Part shown: in pieces, positions 9,971 through 17,986 of the stretch
Position numbering within the stretch: position 1 is the first letter of the stretch
Layout: each line of letters opens with the position of its first letter
NCBI RefSeq assembly: GCF_900107105.1
Contig: NZ_FNOT01000012.1
Coordinates: 62,001 to 126,000 of the forward strand
From: Geodermatophilus africanus
GTDB lineage: Bacteria; Actinomycetota; Actinomycetes; Mycobacteriales; Geodermatophilaceae
Direction of reading: 5' to 3'
DNA length: 64,000 bases
Program-made: the position numbers and the translations under genes
Notes under the pieces: model-generated
The model's database searches: none
Seen by the model: only the letters and a program-made list of their open reading frames with translations
What the model was told of the DNA's origin: nothing

Positions 9971-10393
9971 GTGTCGGTCGTGAGGCATACCGTGCAGGTC
10001 CCCATGCGCTGGTCGGACATGGACGCCTACGGCCACGTCAACAACGTCGTCTTCCTGACCTACTTCGAGATGGCCCGCGTCGACCTCTTCTTCGACCGGG
10101 CCTCGCTGGAGGAGCAGACCGGCCTGCGGCGGGGCACCGTCGTGGTGGCCCACGACGTCCGGTACCGGCTGCCGGTGGTGTACTCGCGCGACCCGCTCGA
10201 GGTGCACATCTGGGTGTCGGGCATCCGGGCCGCCGCCTTCACCTGCCACTACGAGCTGTTCGACCACGGCCGGGGCGCGGTCACCGGCAGCACCCTGCTG
10301 GCGCCCTTCGACTTCGCCATCGACCGGCCCCGCCGGCTCACCCCCGACGAAAAGTCCTTCCTCGCCCGCTACACCGACGAGCAGGACGGCTGA
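9971..10393 (+). CDS. Hotdog-fold acyl-CoA thioesterase
   Basis: A 140-residue 4-hydroxybenzoyl-CoA thioesterase-like protein. The catalytic loop RWSDMDAYGHVNNVVFLTYFE contains the Asp and the HVNN turn typical of YbgC/FadM-type enzymes that hydrolyse acyl-CoA. It is a single hotdog domain expected to dimerise. It is followed three bases later by the AMP-ligase gene, so thioesterase, ligase and thiolase probably form one transcript handling one acyl substrate. Which acyl chain is not readable from the sequence. Confidence 0.85.
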   Translation: MSVVRHTVQVPMRWSDMDAYGHVNNVVFLTYFEMARVDLFFDRASLEEQTGLRRGTVVVAHDVRYRLPVVYSRDPLEVHIWVSGIRAAAFTCHYELFDHGRGAVTGSTLLAPFDFAIDRPRRLTPDEKSFLARYTDEQDG

Positions 10394-10396
10394 CCG

Positions 10397-11470
10397 GTGC
10401 CGCCTGCCCCCATCCGAGGAGAGGCGGCGCCCCTCGTCGACGTCGCCACGGCCGCGGACCCGGTCACCGCCGTCCTCGACGCCCACGACCGGGGCCACCT
10501 CATCGCACTCCGGACGTCCGGCACGACCAGCCGGCCCCGTTCCGTCGTCCGCACCACCGCGTCCTGGGTCGAGTCGTTCGGTCATGTGTCGGCGCTGGCG
10601 GATGTCGGTCCCGGGTCACGGGTCTGGTTGCCCGGGCCGTTGTCGGCCACGATGACCCTCTTCGCCGCCGTCCACGCCCGGTACGTCGGCGCTTCCCTGG
10701 TCGGGTCCCCGGAGGAGGCCACGCACGCCCACCTCACCCCGGCGGTGCTGGTCGCGACCCTGGCAGCGGGAACAGACCTGCGCGATCGCTCCATCGTCGT
10801 CGCCGGCGATCGGTTGCGCCCCGAGGTCGCTCGCCGGGCCGCCACGGCCGGTGCTCGGGTGACCCACTACTACGGGGCTGCCGAGTTGTCGTTCGTCGCC
10901 TGGGGTGCGCACGAGGCGGACCTGCGTCCCTTCCCCGGGGTCACGGTCGCGGTCCGCGACGGGTGCATCTGGGTGCGGTCCCCGTACCTCTCGCAGGGCT
11001 ACGACGGCGGGGACGGTCCGTTCGTCCGGGGCGACGACGGCTTCGCCACGGTGGGCGACCGCGGGAGTCTGCGCGGCGACCTGCTGACGGTCGCCGGGCG
11101 GGGGACTGACGCCGTGGTCACCGCCGGGGTGACCGTGCTCGTCGCCGACCTCGAGCACGCGCTGCGCTGCGCCACCGGCGAGGAGGTGCTCGTCGTCGGC
11201 GTGCCGCATCCACGTCTGGGCGCGGTCGTGGCTGCGGTCCTCCCGAACCGGGATCCGGGCGCCCTCGCCCGGGTGAAGGAGGCCGCCCGGGAGGTCCTGC
11301 CTGCGGCGCACCGGCCGCGGCGGTGGTTCCACGTCTCGAGCCTCCCGCTGACCGCGGGCGGCAAGGTCGACCGTGCCGTGCTCGCCGACCTCGCCGCATC
11401 CGGCCGGCTGGGGCCGGGCCGACCCGGGCCGATCCCGCCTGCCGTCGCGGACGTCGAGGAATGCCGGTGA
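10397..11470 (+). CDS. AMP-forming acyl-CoA ligase, short form (YhfT-like context)
   Basis: A 357-residue member of the acyl/aryl-CoA synthetase superfamily. It keeps the ATP loop LRTSGTTSRPRSVV at about 37-50, the A5 motif HYYGAAELSF, the GDRG motif and the C-terminal catalytic Lys in PLTAGGKVDR. It lacks the first 120-150 residues of ordinary ligases, placing it near short MenE- or YhfT-like forms. It probably activates a carboxylic acid for the thiolase, whose ATG overlaps its stop by 10 bases. The proximity of bioY suggests a pimelate-type acid, as for yhfT-yhfS-yhfU (yhfU being a bioY homologue) in Bacillus; this is inference from context. Confidence 0.78.
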   Translation: MPPAPIRGEAAPLVDVATAADPVTAVLDAHDRGHLIALRTSGTTSRPRSVVRTTASWVESFGHVSALADVGPGSRVWLPGPLSATMTLFAAVHARYVGASLVGSPEEATHAHLTPAVLVATLAAGTDLRDRSIVVAGDRLRPEVARRAATAGARVTHYYGAAELSFVAWGAHEADLRPFPGVTVAVRDGCIWVRSPYLSQGYDGGDGPFVRGDDGFATVGDRGSLRGDLLTVAGRGTDAVVTAGVTVLVADLEHALRCATGEEVLVVGVPHPRLGAVVAAVLPNRDPGALARVKEAAREVLPAAHRPRRWFHVSSLPLTAGGKVDRAVLADLAASGRLGPGRPGPIPPAVADVEECR

Positions 11471-12621
11471 GCCGACCCAGATCCGCGGACGCCCCGGTCC
11501 TGGTGGCCGCGCGGCGTACCCCGATCGGCACGGCCGGCCGCTCGCTGGCCACGTGCACCGCTGCCGACCTCGCCGCCCCCGTGATCTCGGCCCTCTGGGG
11601 GGAGCTGCGACGACACGGTGACGTCGACCTGCGCGACGTCGTGCTCGGCAACTGCATGGGCCCCGGCGGGGACGTCGCCCGGGTGGCAGCTCTGCAGGCC
11701 GGCCTGCCGGTCTCCGTGCCAGCCCTCACCGTCGACCGGCAGTGCGGCAGCGGCCTCGCAGCCATCGTGCTGGCCGTCTCCGCGGTGCGCGACGAGCTGG
11801 GCACGCTGCTCGCCGGGGGCGTCGAGTCGGCGTCCACCACTCCCTGGCGGTCCTGGCCGCCCACCGCCGGCGGTCCGCCGATCCGGTACGAGCGGGCCCC
11901 GTTCGCGCCGGCGTCGCTGGGCGATCCCGACATGGGACCGGCCGCCGATCTGCTCGCCGCCGACTTCGGGGTGCCGAGGGAGCGCCAGGACCACTACGCG
12001 GCCCGATCGCACGCCCGGGCCGTGACCACCCAGCGATCCGGTGGCTTCGACGACGAGATCGTGCCGGTGGCCGGCGTGGTCGGCGACGACCGCCCGCGCC
12101 CAGGACTCTCGCAGCAGCGGCTGGCCCGGTTGCGTCCGGCCTTCCGACCGGACGGCACCGTCACGGCGGGCAACTCGTGCGGGATCAACGACGGCGCGGC
12201 GCTGGTCGCAGTGGTCGATGCGGCGACCCACCGCCGCATCGGCACCCCGGGGCTGCGGGTCCTCGCCACCGCCACGGCCGGCGTGGACCCGAATCGGCCG
12301 GGGCTGGGCATCGTGCCGGCCACCCGGCTGGCGCTCGACCGGGGAGGGCTGACCCTCGACGACCTCGACGTCGTCGAGTTCAACGAGGCCTTCGCCGGGC
12401 AGGTGCTGGCCTGCTGCGACGCGCTGGGGCTGGACGAGGCGCGGGTCTGCCCCGAGGGCGGAGCGCTGGCCCTGGGGCACCCCTGGGGTGCGTCCGGCGC
12501 CGTGCTGGCCGTCCGGCTGTTCTCCCAGCTGGTCCGCCGTCCGGGTGGCCGCTACGGCCTGGCAGCAATCGCCGCCGGTGGCGGGCAGGGCGTGGCGATG
12601 GTGGTCGAGACCTGCGGGTGA
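11461..12621 (+). CDS. Thiolase-family protein lacking the C-terminal catalytic Cys
   Basis: A 386-residue thiolase. The nucleophilic Cys is present in DRQCGSG (Cys95), as are NEAF and the active-site His in LGHPWGASGA (His340). The second Cys, normally in a CxGGGQG motif and acting as acid/base in deprotonating the donor, is replaced: the sequence is IAAGGGQG. The enzyme may therefore act only in one direction, use another base, or catalyse acyl transfer rather than Claisen condensation. It overlaps the AMP-ligase gene and converges on the biotin transporter operon. YhfS of Bacillus is the contextual analogue. Confidence 0.85.
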   Translation: MPVSRPRSADAPVLVAARRTPIGTAGRSLATCTAADLAAPVISALWGELRRHGDVDLRDVVLGNCMGPGGDVARVAALQAGLPVSVPALTVDRQCGSGLAAIVLAVSAVRDELGTLLAGGVESASTTPWRSWPPTAGGPPIRYERAPFAPASLGDPDMGPAADLLAADFGVPRERQDHYAARSHARAVTTQRSGGFDDEIVPVAGVVGDDRPRPGLSQQRLARLRPAFRPDGTVTAGNSCGINDGAALVAVVDAATHRRIGTPGLRVLATATAGVDPNRPGLGIVPATRLALDRGGLTLDDLDVVEFNEAFAGQVLACCDALGLDEARVCPEGGALALGHPWGASGAVLAVRLFSQLVRRPGGRYGLAAIAAGGGQGVAMVVETCG

Positions 12622-12630
12622 CCGACCCGG

Positions 12631-13161
12631 TCAGACGCGCCGCGGCACCGGTCGGTCCGCGCCGGTCGGCGCGCCCCGGCGCGCGGCCTCCTCGTCGGTC
12701 ACCGGCCGCACCACGGCGCCCTCGGCGATCTGCGCGCCGGCGAACACCGCTGCGTTGATCCCGCCGCGGTGCACCATCGCCTTGATCAGCCGCGCGCCGG
12801 TGAGCCGCTCCAGGTGGGTGCACGGCGGGCAGCGCTTCACACCGAACAGCAGCGCGTCCCCGACGGCGAACCAGTGGCCCACCAGGGACGGCAGGTCGAC
12901 GCCCGCGGTCACCAGGTTTCGGCGGGTGTCGCCCGCCGTCAGCGGCACGCCCACCTCAGCGGCGACCGCGGCGACGTCGGCGGCGTCGATCAGGGTCAGC
13001 TGCTTCTCCAGGTCCGGGTACTGCGCCCACGTGCCGCCGCCGAGGGCGTAGCGATCACCCTCCAGGCCCCGGCCGGCCACCAGCCGCGCCGACGGCACCC
13101 GGCGCATCGGCGCGGCCGCCTCACCGGTCAGCCAGATCCCGGTCAGCACGCCGCCGTCCAT
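12631..13161 (-). CDS. MOSC-domain protein
   Basis: A 176-residue protein with a MOSC (molybdenum cofactor sulfurase C-terminal) core: LEGDRYALGGG, the QLTLIDAADV segment, DTRRNLVTAGVDL and the conserved Cys in CPPCTHLERLTG. Stand-alone MOSC proteins related to YiiM act in metal-sulfur or molybdopterin-dependent reduction. Its ATG overlaps the ecfT stop codon by one base (TGATG), so it is translated from the bioY-ecfA-ecfT transcript. The reason for that link is unknown. Confidence 0.82.
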   Translation of the reverse strand: MDGGVLTGIWLTGEAAAPMRRVPSARLVAGRGLEGDRYALGGGTWAQYPDLEKQLTLIDAADVAAVAAEVGVPLTAGDTRRNLVTAGVDLPSLVGHWFAVGDALLFGVKRCPPCTHLERLTGARLIKAMVHRGGINAAVFAGAQIAEGAVVRPVTDEEAARRGAPTGADRPVPRRV

Positions 13162-13802
13162 CACGCTCCCCCCGGCCGGCGCACCGGCACGTCGTCCGCA
13201 CCGCGCGCGTCCAGCGCCTCGCTCACGTCGTGGGCCATCTGCAGCAACTGCACCAGCAGCGGGGCGACCGTCGTCCGCAGCGCTCGCAGCCCTCGGGGCG
13301 CGCCGCCCCGGGCTGCCTGGGCCGCGCGGATCCGGTCGGCCCGCTCGATCAGCACCGGGACGAACCGCAGCGCCATCGCGAACAGCAGGCCCACCCGCTC
13401 CGGCCGCCCGCCCACCAGCCGCAGCGGCGCGCCGAGCAGCTCCACCACGCGCACCATCTCGCTCACCCGCGTCGTCGCCGTCACCACCGCCGCGGCGAGC
13501 ACCAGCGTCAGCAGCCGCAGCACGGTGTGGGCACCGCTGACCACGTCGGCGGTCAGCGCGTGCACGACGAAGAGCACGAGGAGGAACCACCGCAGCGCCC
13601 ACGCCTGCCGGGCCAGGACGGCGACCGGCAGCCGGGCCGCCCCCAGCCCCACCACGAGCGTGCCGACGAGCGCGGCCCCGGCCACCGCCGGGGTCGGCCG
13701 GGCGAAGAGCAGGACGGCGAGCGCGGCCAGGCACAGCAGCTTGACCCCGGCCGGCAACCGGTGCACGGGGCTGGCGACCGGCACGTACAGCGCGAGGGTC
13801 AC
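13161..13802 (-). CDS. ECF transporter transmembrane protein EcfT (BioN-like)
   Basis: A 213-residue CbiQ/EcfT-family membrane protein with about five hydrophobic segments between residues 20 and 120. The two coupling motifs are Ala-Arg-Gly near residues 171 (AQAARGG) and 199 (LDARGAD), which dock the ATPase. Its GTG overlaps the ecfA stop codon by four bases (GTGA). Together with the ATPase and BioY it forms a dedicated BioMNY-type biotin importer. Confidence 0.9.
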   Translation of the reverse strand: MTLALYVPVASPVHRLPAGVKLLCLAALAVLLFARPTPAVAGAALVGTLVVGLGAARLPVAVLARQAWALRWFLLVLFVVHALTADVVSGAHTVLRLLTLVLAAAVVTATTRVSEMVRVVELLGAPLRLVGGRPERVGLLFAMALRFVPVLIERADRIRAAQAARGGAPRGLRALRTTVAPLLVQLLQMAHDVSEALDARGADDVPVRRPGGA

Positions 13803-14539
13803 CGGCGCTCCGCGAGGGTGCGGTAGGCGGCCACGGCCGGGCCGGGGGGAGCGTCCTCGACGACCCGGCCGCCGTCCACCACCAGCACCCGGTCGAAGCC
13901 GTCGAGCAGGTCGAGGTGGTGGGTCACCACGACCACCTGCTGCTCAAGGCCGGCGATCAGCTCGGCGACGCGGCGGGCGTTCACCAGGTCCAGCAGCGTC
14001 GTCGGCTCGTCGAAGACGACGCGGGCCGGCTGCATGACCAGCACGCCGGCGATGGCGAGCAGCTGCTTCTGGCCGCCGGAGAGCAGGTGGGCCGGGTGGT
14101 CGGCGTGCCCGGCCAGGCCGTAGCGCTCCAGTGCCTCGGCGACCCGGGCGGCCCGCTCGTCCGGGGGCACGCCCTGGTTCTCCAGCCCGTAGGCGACGTC
14201 CTCGGCGACCGTCGGGTGCACGATCTGCGCGTCCGGGTCCTGGAAGACGAAGCCGACGCGGCGGCGCACCGCGCGCACCTGCGTGCGCGTGTCCAGCCCG
14301 TCGACCAGCACCTGCCCCTGGGTGGGCAGGACCAGGCCGTTGAGCAGCCGGGCGAAGGTGCTCTTGCCCGAACCGTTGGCGCCGATGACGCCGACGCGGG
14401 GCTCGGTCAGCTGCAGGTCGATGCCCTCGAGCACCACCCGGTCGCCGTACCGGTGCCCGACCCCACGGAGTTCGATGCCGCGGCCGGGTTCGGCGACGTC
14501 GGTGTCCGCGGTCGCGGCAGGGGAACGGCGGAACCTCAC
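13799..14539 (-). CDS. ECF transporter ATPase (BioM-like)
   Basis: A 246-residue cytoplasmic ABC ATPase. It shows Walker [11 protein letters not shown]-loop [20 protein letters not shown] (the ECF-type Q motif), signature LSGGQKQ and Walker B RVVFDEPT with a downstream switch His in VVTHHLD. A single ATPase is present, so it would form a homodimer as in BioM. Its GTG overlaps the bioY stop codon by four bases. Confidence 0.92.
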   Translation of the reverse strand: MRFRRSPAATADTDVAEPGRGIELRGVGHRYGDRVVLEGIDLQLTEPRVGVIGANGSGKSTFARLLNGLVLPTQGQVLVDGLDTRTQVRAVRRRVGFVFQDPDAQIVHPTVAEDVAYGLENQGVPPDERAARVAEALERYGLAGHADHPAHLLSGGQKQLLAIAGVLVMQPARVVFDEPTTLLDLVNARRVAELIAGLEQQVVVVTHHLDLLDGFDRVLVVDGGRVVEDAPPGPAVAAYRTLAERR

Positions 14540-15099
14540 CGGGTGGTGGCGGTCCGGCGGGGACGCTCGATGACCGGGTAGCTGCGCCGCACGACGTCGG
14601 CGATGGCCGCTGCGGCGAAGGCCTTGAACAGGTCACCCGGGATGAACGGGAGCGCGCCGCCGGTCAGCGCCTGACCCCACGTCAGCCCGGCGACGGCCTT
14701 GAGTACCGGCACGCCGACGGCGTAGATGACGACGATGCCGCCCACGACGTTGACCAGGGTGCCGCGCAGGACGTTGTAGCGGTCCCAGGAGCGCTCGGTC
14801 AGCCAGCCGATGACGAAGGCGGCGACCGGCCAGCTGTAGAGGTAACCGGCCGACGTGCCGACGAAGGGTGCCAGGCCGCCGCGGCCGCCGGACAGCAGTG
14901 GTAGGCCGACCGCCACCAGGACGAGGAAGAGCAGGACGGCGAGGAAGCCGCGGCGGGCCCCCAGGACGGCGCCGGCCAGCATCACGCCGAGCGTCTGGGC
15001 GGTGATCGGCACCGGGCCGACGGGGATGGCCGGGATCGTCCCCAGCACGGCGATGACCGCCGCGAACAGCGCGATGTAGGCGAGGTCCCTGGTCTTCAC
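14536..15099 (-). CDS. bioY: Biotin transporter substrate-binding subunit BioY
   Basis: A 187-residue integral membrane S-component with six hydrophobic stretches. Family signatures include [20 protein letters not shown] near residues 25-44 and the C-terminal [20 protein letters not shown], which line the biotin site. It is the first gene of the operon bioY-ecfA-ecfT-MOSC. The GTG start follows GGGAGGAGAGCGCC, a strong ribosome site. No clear BirA- or BioR-type operator is visible in the 100 bases upstream. Confidence 0.95.
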   Translation of the reverse strand: MKTRDLAYIALFAAVIAVLGTIPAIPVGPVPITAQTLGVMLAGAVLGARRGFLAVLLFLVLVAVGLPLLSGGRGGLAPFVGTSAGYLYSWPVAAFVIGWLTERSWDRYNVLRGTLVNVVGGIVVIYAVGVPVLKAVAGLTWGQALTGGALPFIPGDLFKAFAAAAIADVVRRSYPVIERPRRTATTR

Positions 15100-15658
15100 G
15101 GCGCTCTCCTCCCGGGACGCGGGTAACTCCCACGCAGCTCCCGGCGGAAGGTACCCGAGGACGGACGTGCCATCGAGCGGCCGGGTGGGCGGGGCCGCGT
15201 CCCCGGGACCGTCGACGACCGGTGGCCGTCGGTGGCGACGCGCTCACCTGCAGAGACGTCCGCCGGTTTGCCGGGCCTGCCGGGGGCGTGTTCCCTGGGG
15301 TCCCTGAGCCCCTCGGCGAAGGCGGAACAGAGGCATGGCAACCGGGTGGTGGGCGTCGCTGTGGTCGTGGGGACGCCCCGCTGCCCGCGAGATACCCGCG
15401 AAGCGTCCGCAGGACCGGGAGCCCGACACGGGGGACCGGCCAGCCCGGACGGCACCACCCGCGGTGCCTCCCGCCGACGACGGGACGGCTACGCACCGCG
15501 CTCCGGCCGGTGCGACGCGCGCCCGGGCAGCTCCACCGCCGCCCGGGGACCCCGCGCACCCCCAGGCGTCCGGTCCGTCCGGTCGATCCGGGTCGCAGCC
15601 CGACCCGGACCGCAGCACCCCGCTGCGTCTTCCCCTCGAGACGACAGGAGTCCCCTCC

Positions 15659-16027
15659 GTGGCACAGCTGGACAACGTCATCGCCGACCTGCTCGCGATC
15701 GAGGGCGCCAACGGCGCCGCGATCGTCGACATCGACAGCGGCATGGCCCTCGCGGCCGGCGGCACCCCCGGGTTCGACCTCAACGTCGCGGCCGCCGGGA
15801 ACTCGAACGTGGTCCGCGCGAAGCTGCGCACCATCCAGGACCTCGAGCTGAAGGACGAGGTCGAGGACATCCTCATCACGCTGCAGAACCAGTACCACCT
15901 GATCAACGTGCTCAAGGGCCAGGGCAACGCGGGCCTGTTCATCTACCTGGTGCTCAACCGCGTCACCGCCAACCTGGCGCTGGCGCGGCACAAGCTCCGG
16001 GCCGTCGCGGCCACCGTCGCCGTCTGA
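15659..16027 (+). CDS. Roadblock/LC7-like domain protein
   Basis: A 122-residue protein with the roadblock-type pattern LDNVIADLLAIEGANGAAIV, then IDSGMALAAGG, VVRAKLRTIQDL, EDILITLQNQYHLI and LFIYLVLNR. In actinobacteria such proteins act with small GTPases or as scaffolds in conservon-like systems, but no GTPase or histidine kinase gene is beside it. The GTG start follows AGGAG nine bases upstream. The 550 bases before it contain no convincing gene and may include a long leader. A compound structured repeat follows the stop codon. Confidence 0.75.
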   Translation: MAQLDNVIADLLAIEGANGAAIVDIDSGMALAAGGTPGFDLNVAAAGNSNVVRAKLRTIQDLELKDEVEDILITLQNQYHLINVLKGQGNAGLFIYLVLNRVTANLALARHKLRAVAATVAV

Positions 16028-16029
16028 GG

Positions 16030-16192
16030 AAGGACCCCGCGTCCCCATCCCTCGGAGAAGGACCCCCTGCCCCCACCGTGTAAGGCCCCGTCCTCCTCTT
16101 GAAGGACCCCCTTGCCCCCCGCCACTCGCAGGCTCGCGACGGGACCCTGCAAGGGGGCCGTCGGGGCTCGGGACGAGCCTCTGGACGGGGCC
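16030..16192 (+). repeat. Compound block of nested AAGGACCCC repeats
   Basis: Starts two bases after the roadblock gene stop. A full copy at 16102-16159 (outer stem GGACCCCCTTGC with GCAAGGGGGCC) is embedded among partial copies. Their 5' halves lie at about 16030-16095 and their 3' halves at 16160-16192, ending GGACGGGGCC. The GGACCCCGCGTCC and GGACCCCC starts have matching late partners only in part, so some halves were lost. Confidence 0.75.
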
Positions 16193-16270
16193 AGCGGCGG
16201 GACCGGGGCCCCTGACGCGGAGCCGTTCGAGCACCTCACCGGGCGCGGTGCCGCTCGGTGAGGTGCTCCC

Positions 16271-17803
16271 TCAGGCCGCGGTGGCGGCCTCGACGATGCG
16301 GTCGCGCACCGCGTCCACGGACAGCTCGCGGGTGTCGATCCAGCGGGCCACGCGGCCGCCGGCCACGATGCCCACGCGGTCGCAGCACTCGGCCAGCTCG
16401 TCGGGGTCCACCGACACCACGACGACCGCCGTGCCGTCCGCCGTCACCTCGTCGAGAAGCTGGCGCACCTGCCGGCGGGCCCGGACGTCCAGCCCGCGGG
16501 TGGGCTCGTGCAGCACGACGACGTCCTCCGCCGAGGCCATCCAGCGGGCCAGCGCGAGCTTGTGCTGGTCGCCGCCGGACAGGGCGCCGAAGGAGGTGCG
16601 GATGCTCAGCGTCTGGACGTCGAGCCGGTGCACGGTCTTGATCACGCCCCGCAGGCTGGCGATCTCGCTGCGGATGTCGGTCAGTGCGCCCCACGGCTCT
16701 TGGGTGAGCGTCCGGGCGATCGTCTCGCCGGGGTCGACCCCGTAGGCGTCGTCGTCGGGGCGGTACGCGGGCAGCCGCAGCGCCGCCTCGTCCGCCGTTG
16801 TACCCAGCGACCGCGGCTCGCCGTGGAGCACCAGCTCGTCGCTGAGTGCGGGCAGCTCACCGGTCAGGGCGCCGGCGATCTCCTGGACACCGGAGGAGCG
16901 GTGCCCGGTCAGCCCGACCACCTCGCCCTGCCGCAGCAGCAGGTCGACGCCCTCGACCCGGCCGGGCACCCGCAGGTTGCGGACCCGCAGGGCGACGTCC
17001 TCCCCGGCGGGGACCGGCCACGTCGAGGCCCGCGCCGGGGGGGCGTCCCGCCCGGACCGCACCGGCGCGGTGGCCACCCGGGGCTCCGGCAGCGACGGCT
17101 CGCCCACGGTCTCCGCCGCCAGCCGGACCGGGTCCAGGGCCGCCGCCGGGCTGTCCAGGGCGATCACGCCGTCGCGCAGCACCAGCACGCGGTCGACCAG
17201 CTCGAGCATCTCGGGCAGCCGGTGGCTGATGTAGAGGACGCCGCGGCCCTGCCGGCTCAGCCGGCCGGCAACGGCGTGCAGCCGGGTCACCTCCACGGGC
17301 AGCAGCGCCGCCGACACCTCGTCGAGGACGACGAGCCGGGTGTCCTCGGCGAGCACGCGCGCGGTCTCCACCAGGCCGTAGACGAAGTGCGGCAACTCCC
17401 CGACGAGGGTGTCCGGGTCGACGTCGAGGGTCACCTCGGCGAGCAGCACCTGCGCCGGCTCGCGCAGCTCGGCCTGCGGGCGGCCGGCCTGCGGCGTCCC
17501 GCTTAAGACCGCCTGCGCGACGGTCAGCTCGGGGTCGATCCGGACGAGCTGCTCGACCACCCCGACCCCGAGGTGGCGGGCGTCGCCCGCCGACAGCGGC
17601 GCGTACGGGTGGCCCTGCAGCGTCATCACGCCCGCGTCGGCCGGGGTGATGCCGGCGACGATGTCGCCGAGGGTCGACTTACCCGCGCCGTTGCTGCCCA
17701 CGAGCCCGACGATCTCGCCCTCGGCGACGCCGAAGGTGACGTCGCGCAGGACGCGCCGGGCCCCGAAGGACTTCCGGAGTCCCTCGACCTGCAGCAGCGC
17801 CAT
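16271..17803 (-). CDS. RbsA-type double ABC ATPase with degenerate motifs
   Basis: A 510-residue sugar-ABC-type ATPase with two nucleotide-binding halves. Half 1 has a perfect Walker A GSNGAGKST but a decayed signature (LVGELPHF in place of LSGGQ) and Walker B LVVLDEVSA. Half 2 has a degenerate Walker A (GHRSSGVQE) with an intact LSGGDQHKLALARW. The second-half pattern is normal for RbsA/XylG proteins; the loss of the first signature is not. No permease or periplasmic binding protein gene is adjacent, so it either serves a distant importer or has another role. Confidence 0.82.
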   Translation of the reverse strand: MALLQVEGLRKSFGARRVLRDVTFGVAEGEIVGLVGSNGAGKSTLGDIVAGITPADAGVMTLQGHPYAPLSAGDARHLGVGVVEQLVRIDPELTVAQAVLSGTPQAGRPQAELREPAQVLLAEVTLDVDPDTLVGELPHFVYGLVETARVLAEDTRLVVLDEVSAALLPVEVTRLHAVAGRLSRQGRGVLYISHRLPEMLELVDRVLVLRDGVIALDSPAAALDPVRLAAETVGEPSLPEPRVATAPVRSGRDAPPARASTWPVPAGEDVALRVRNLRVPGRVEGVDLLLRQGEVVGLTGHRSSGVQEIAGALTGELPALSDELVLHGEPRSLGTTADEAALRLPAYRPDDDAYGVDPGETIARTLTQEPWGALTDIRSEIASLRGVIKTVHRLDVQTLSIRTSFGALSGGDQHKLALARWMASAEDVVVLHEPTRGLDVRARRQVRQLLDEVTADGTAVVVVSVDPDELAECCDRVGIVAGGRVARWIDTRELSVDAVRDRIVEAATAA

Positions 17804-17986
17804 GGGCGGGCGGGCCTCCCCCGAGCAGAGCCCCGACCCCGGGGCGGAGAACGAGCCGTCAGCGTCCCCCGCGACGCTGTGTCACCGGGTCGATGCTACC
17901 CGCCTCGGGCGTCGGCGCCTCTCGGGGACGGCGACCCCGCGGCCCCGCCCCCGGGACCGCGAGCGACGGGGCAGGGAGGTCCTCTC

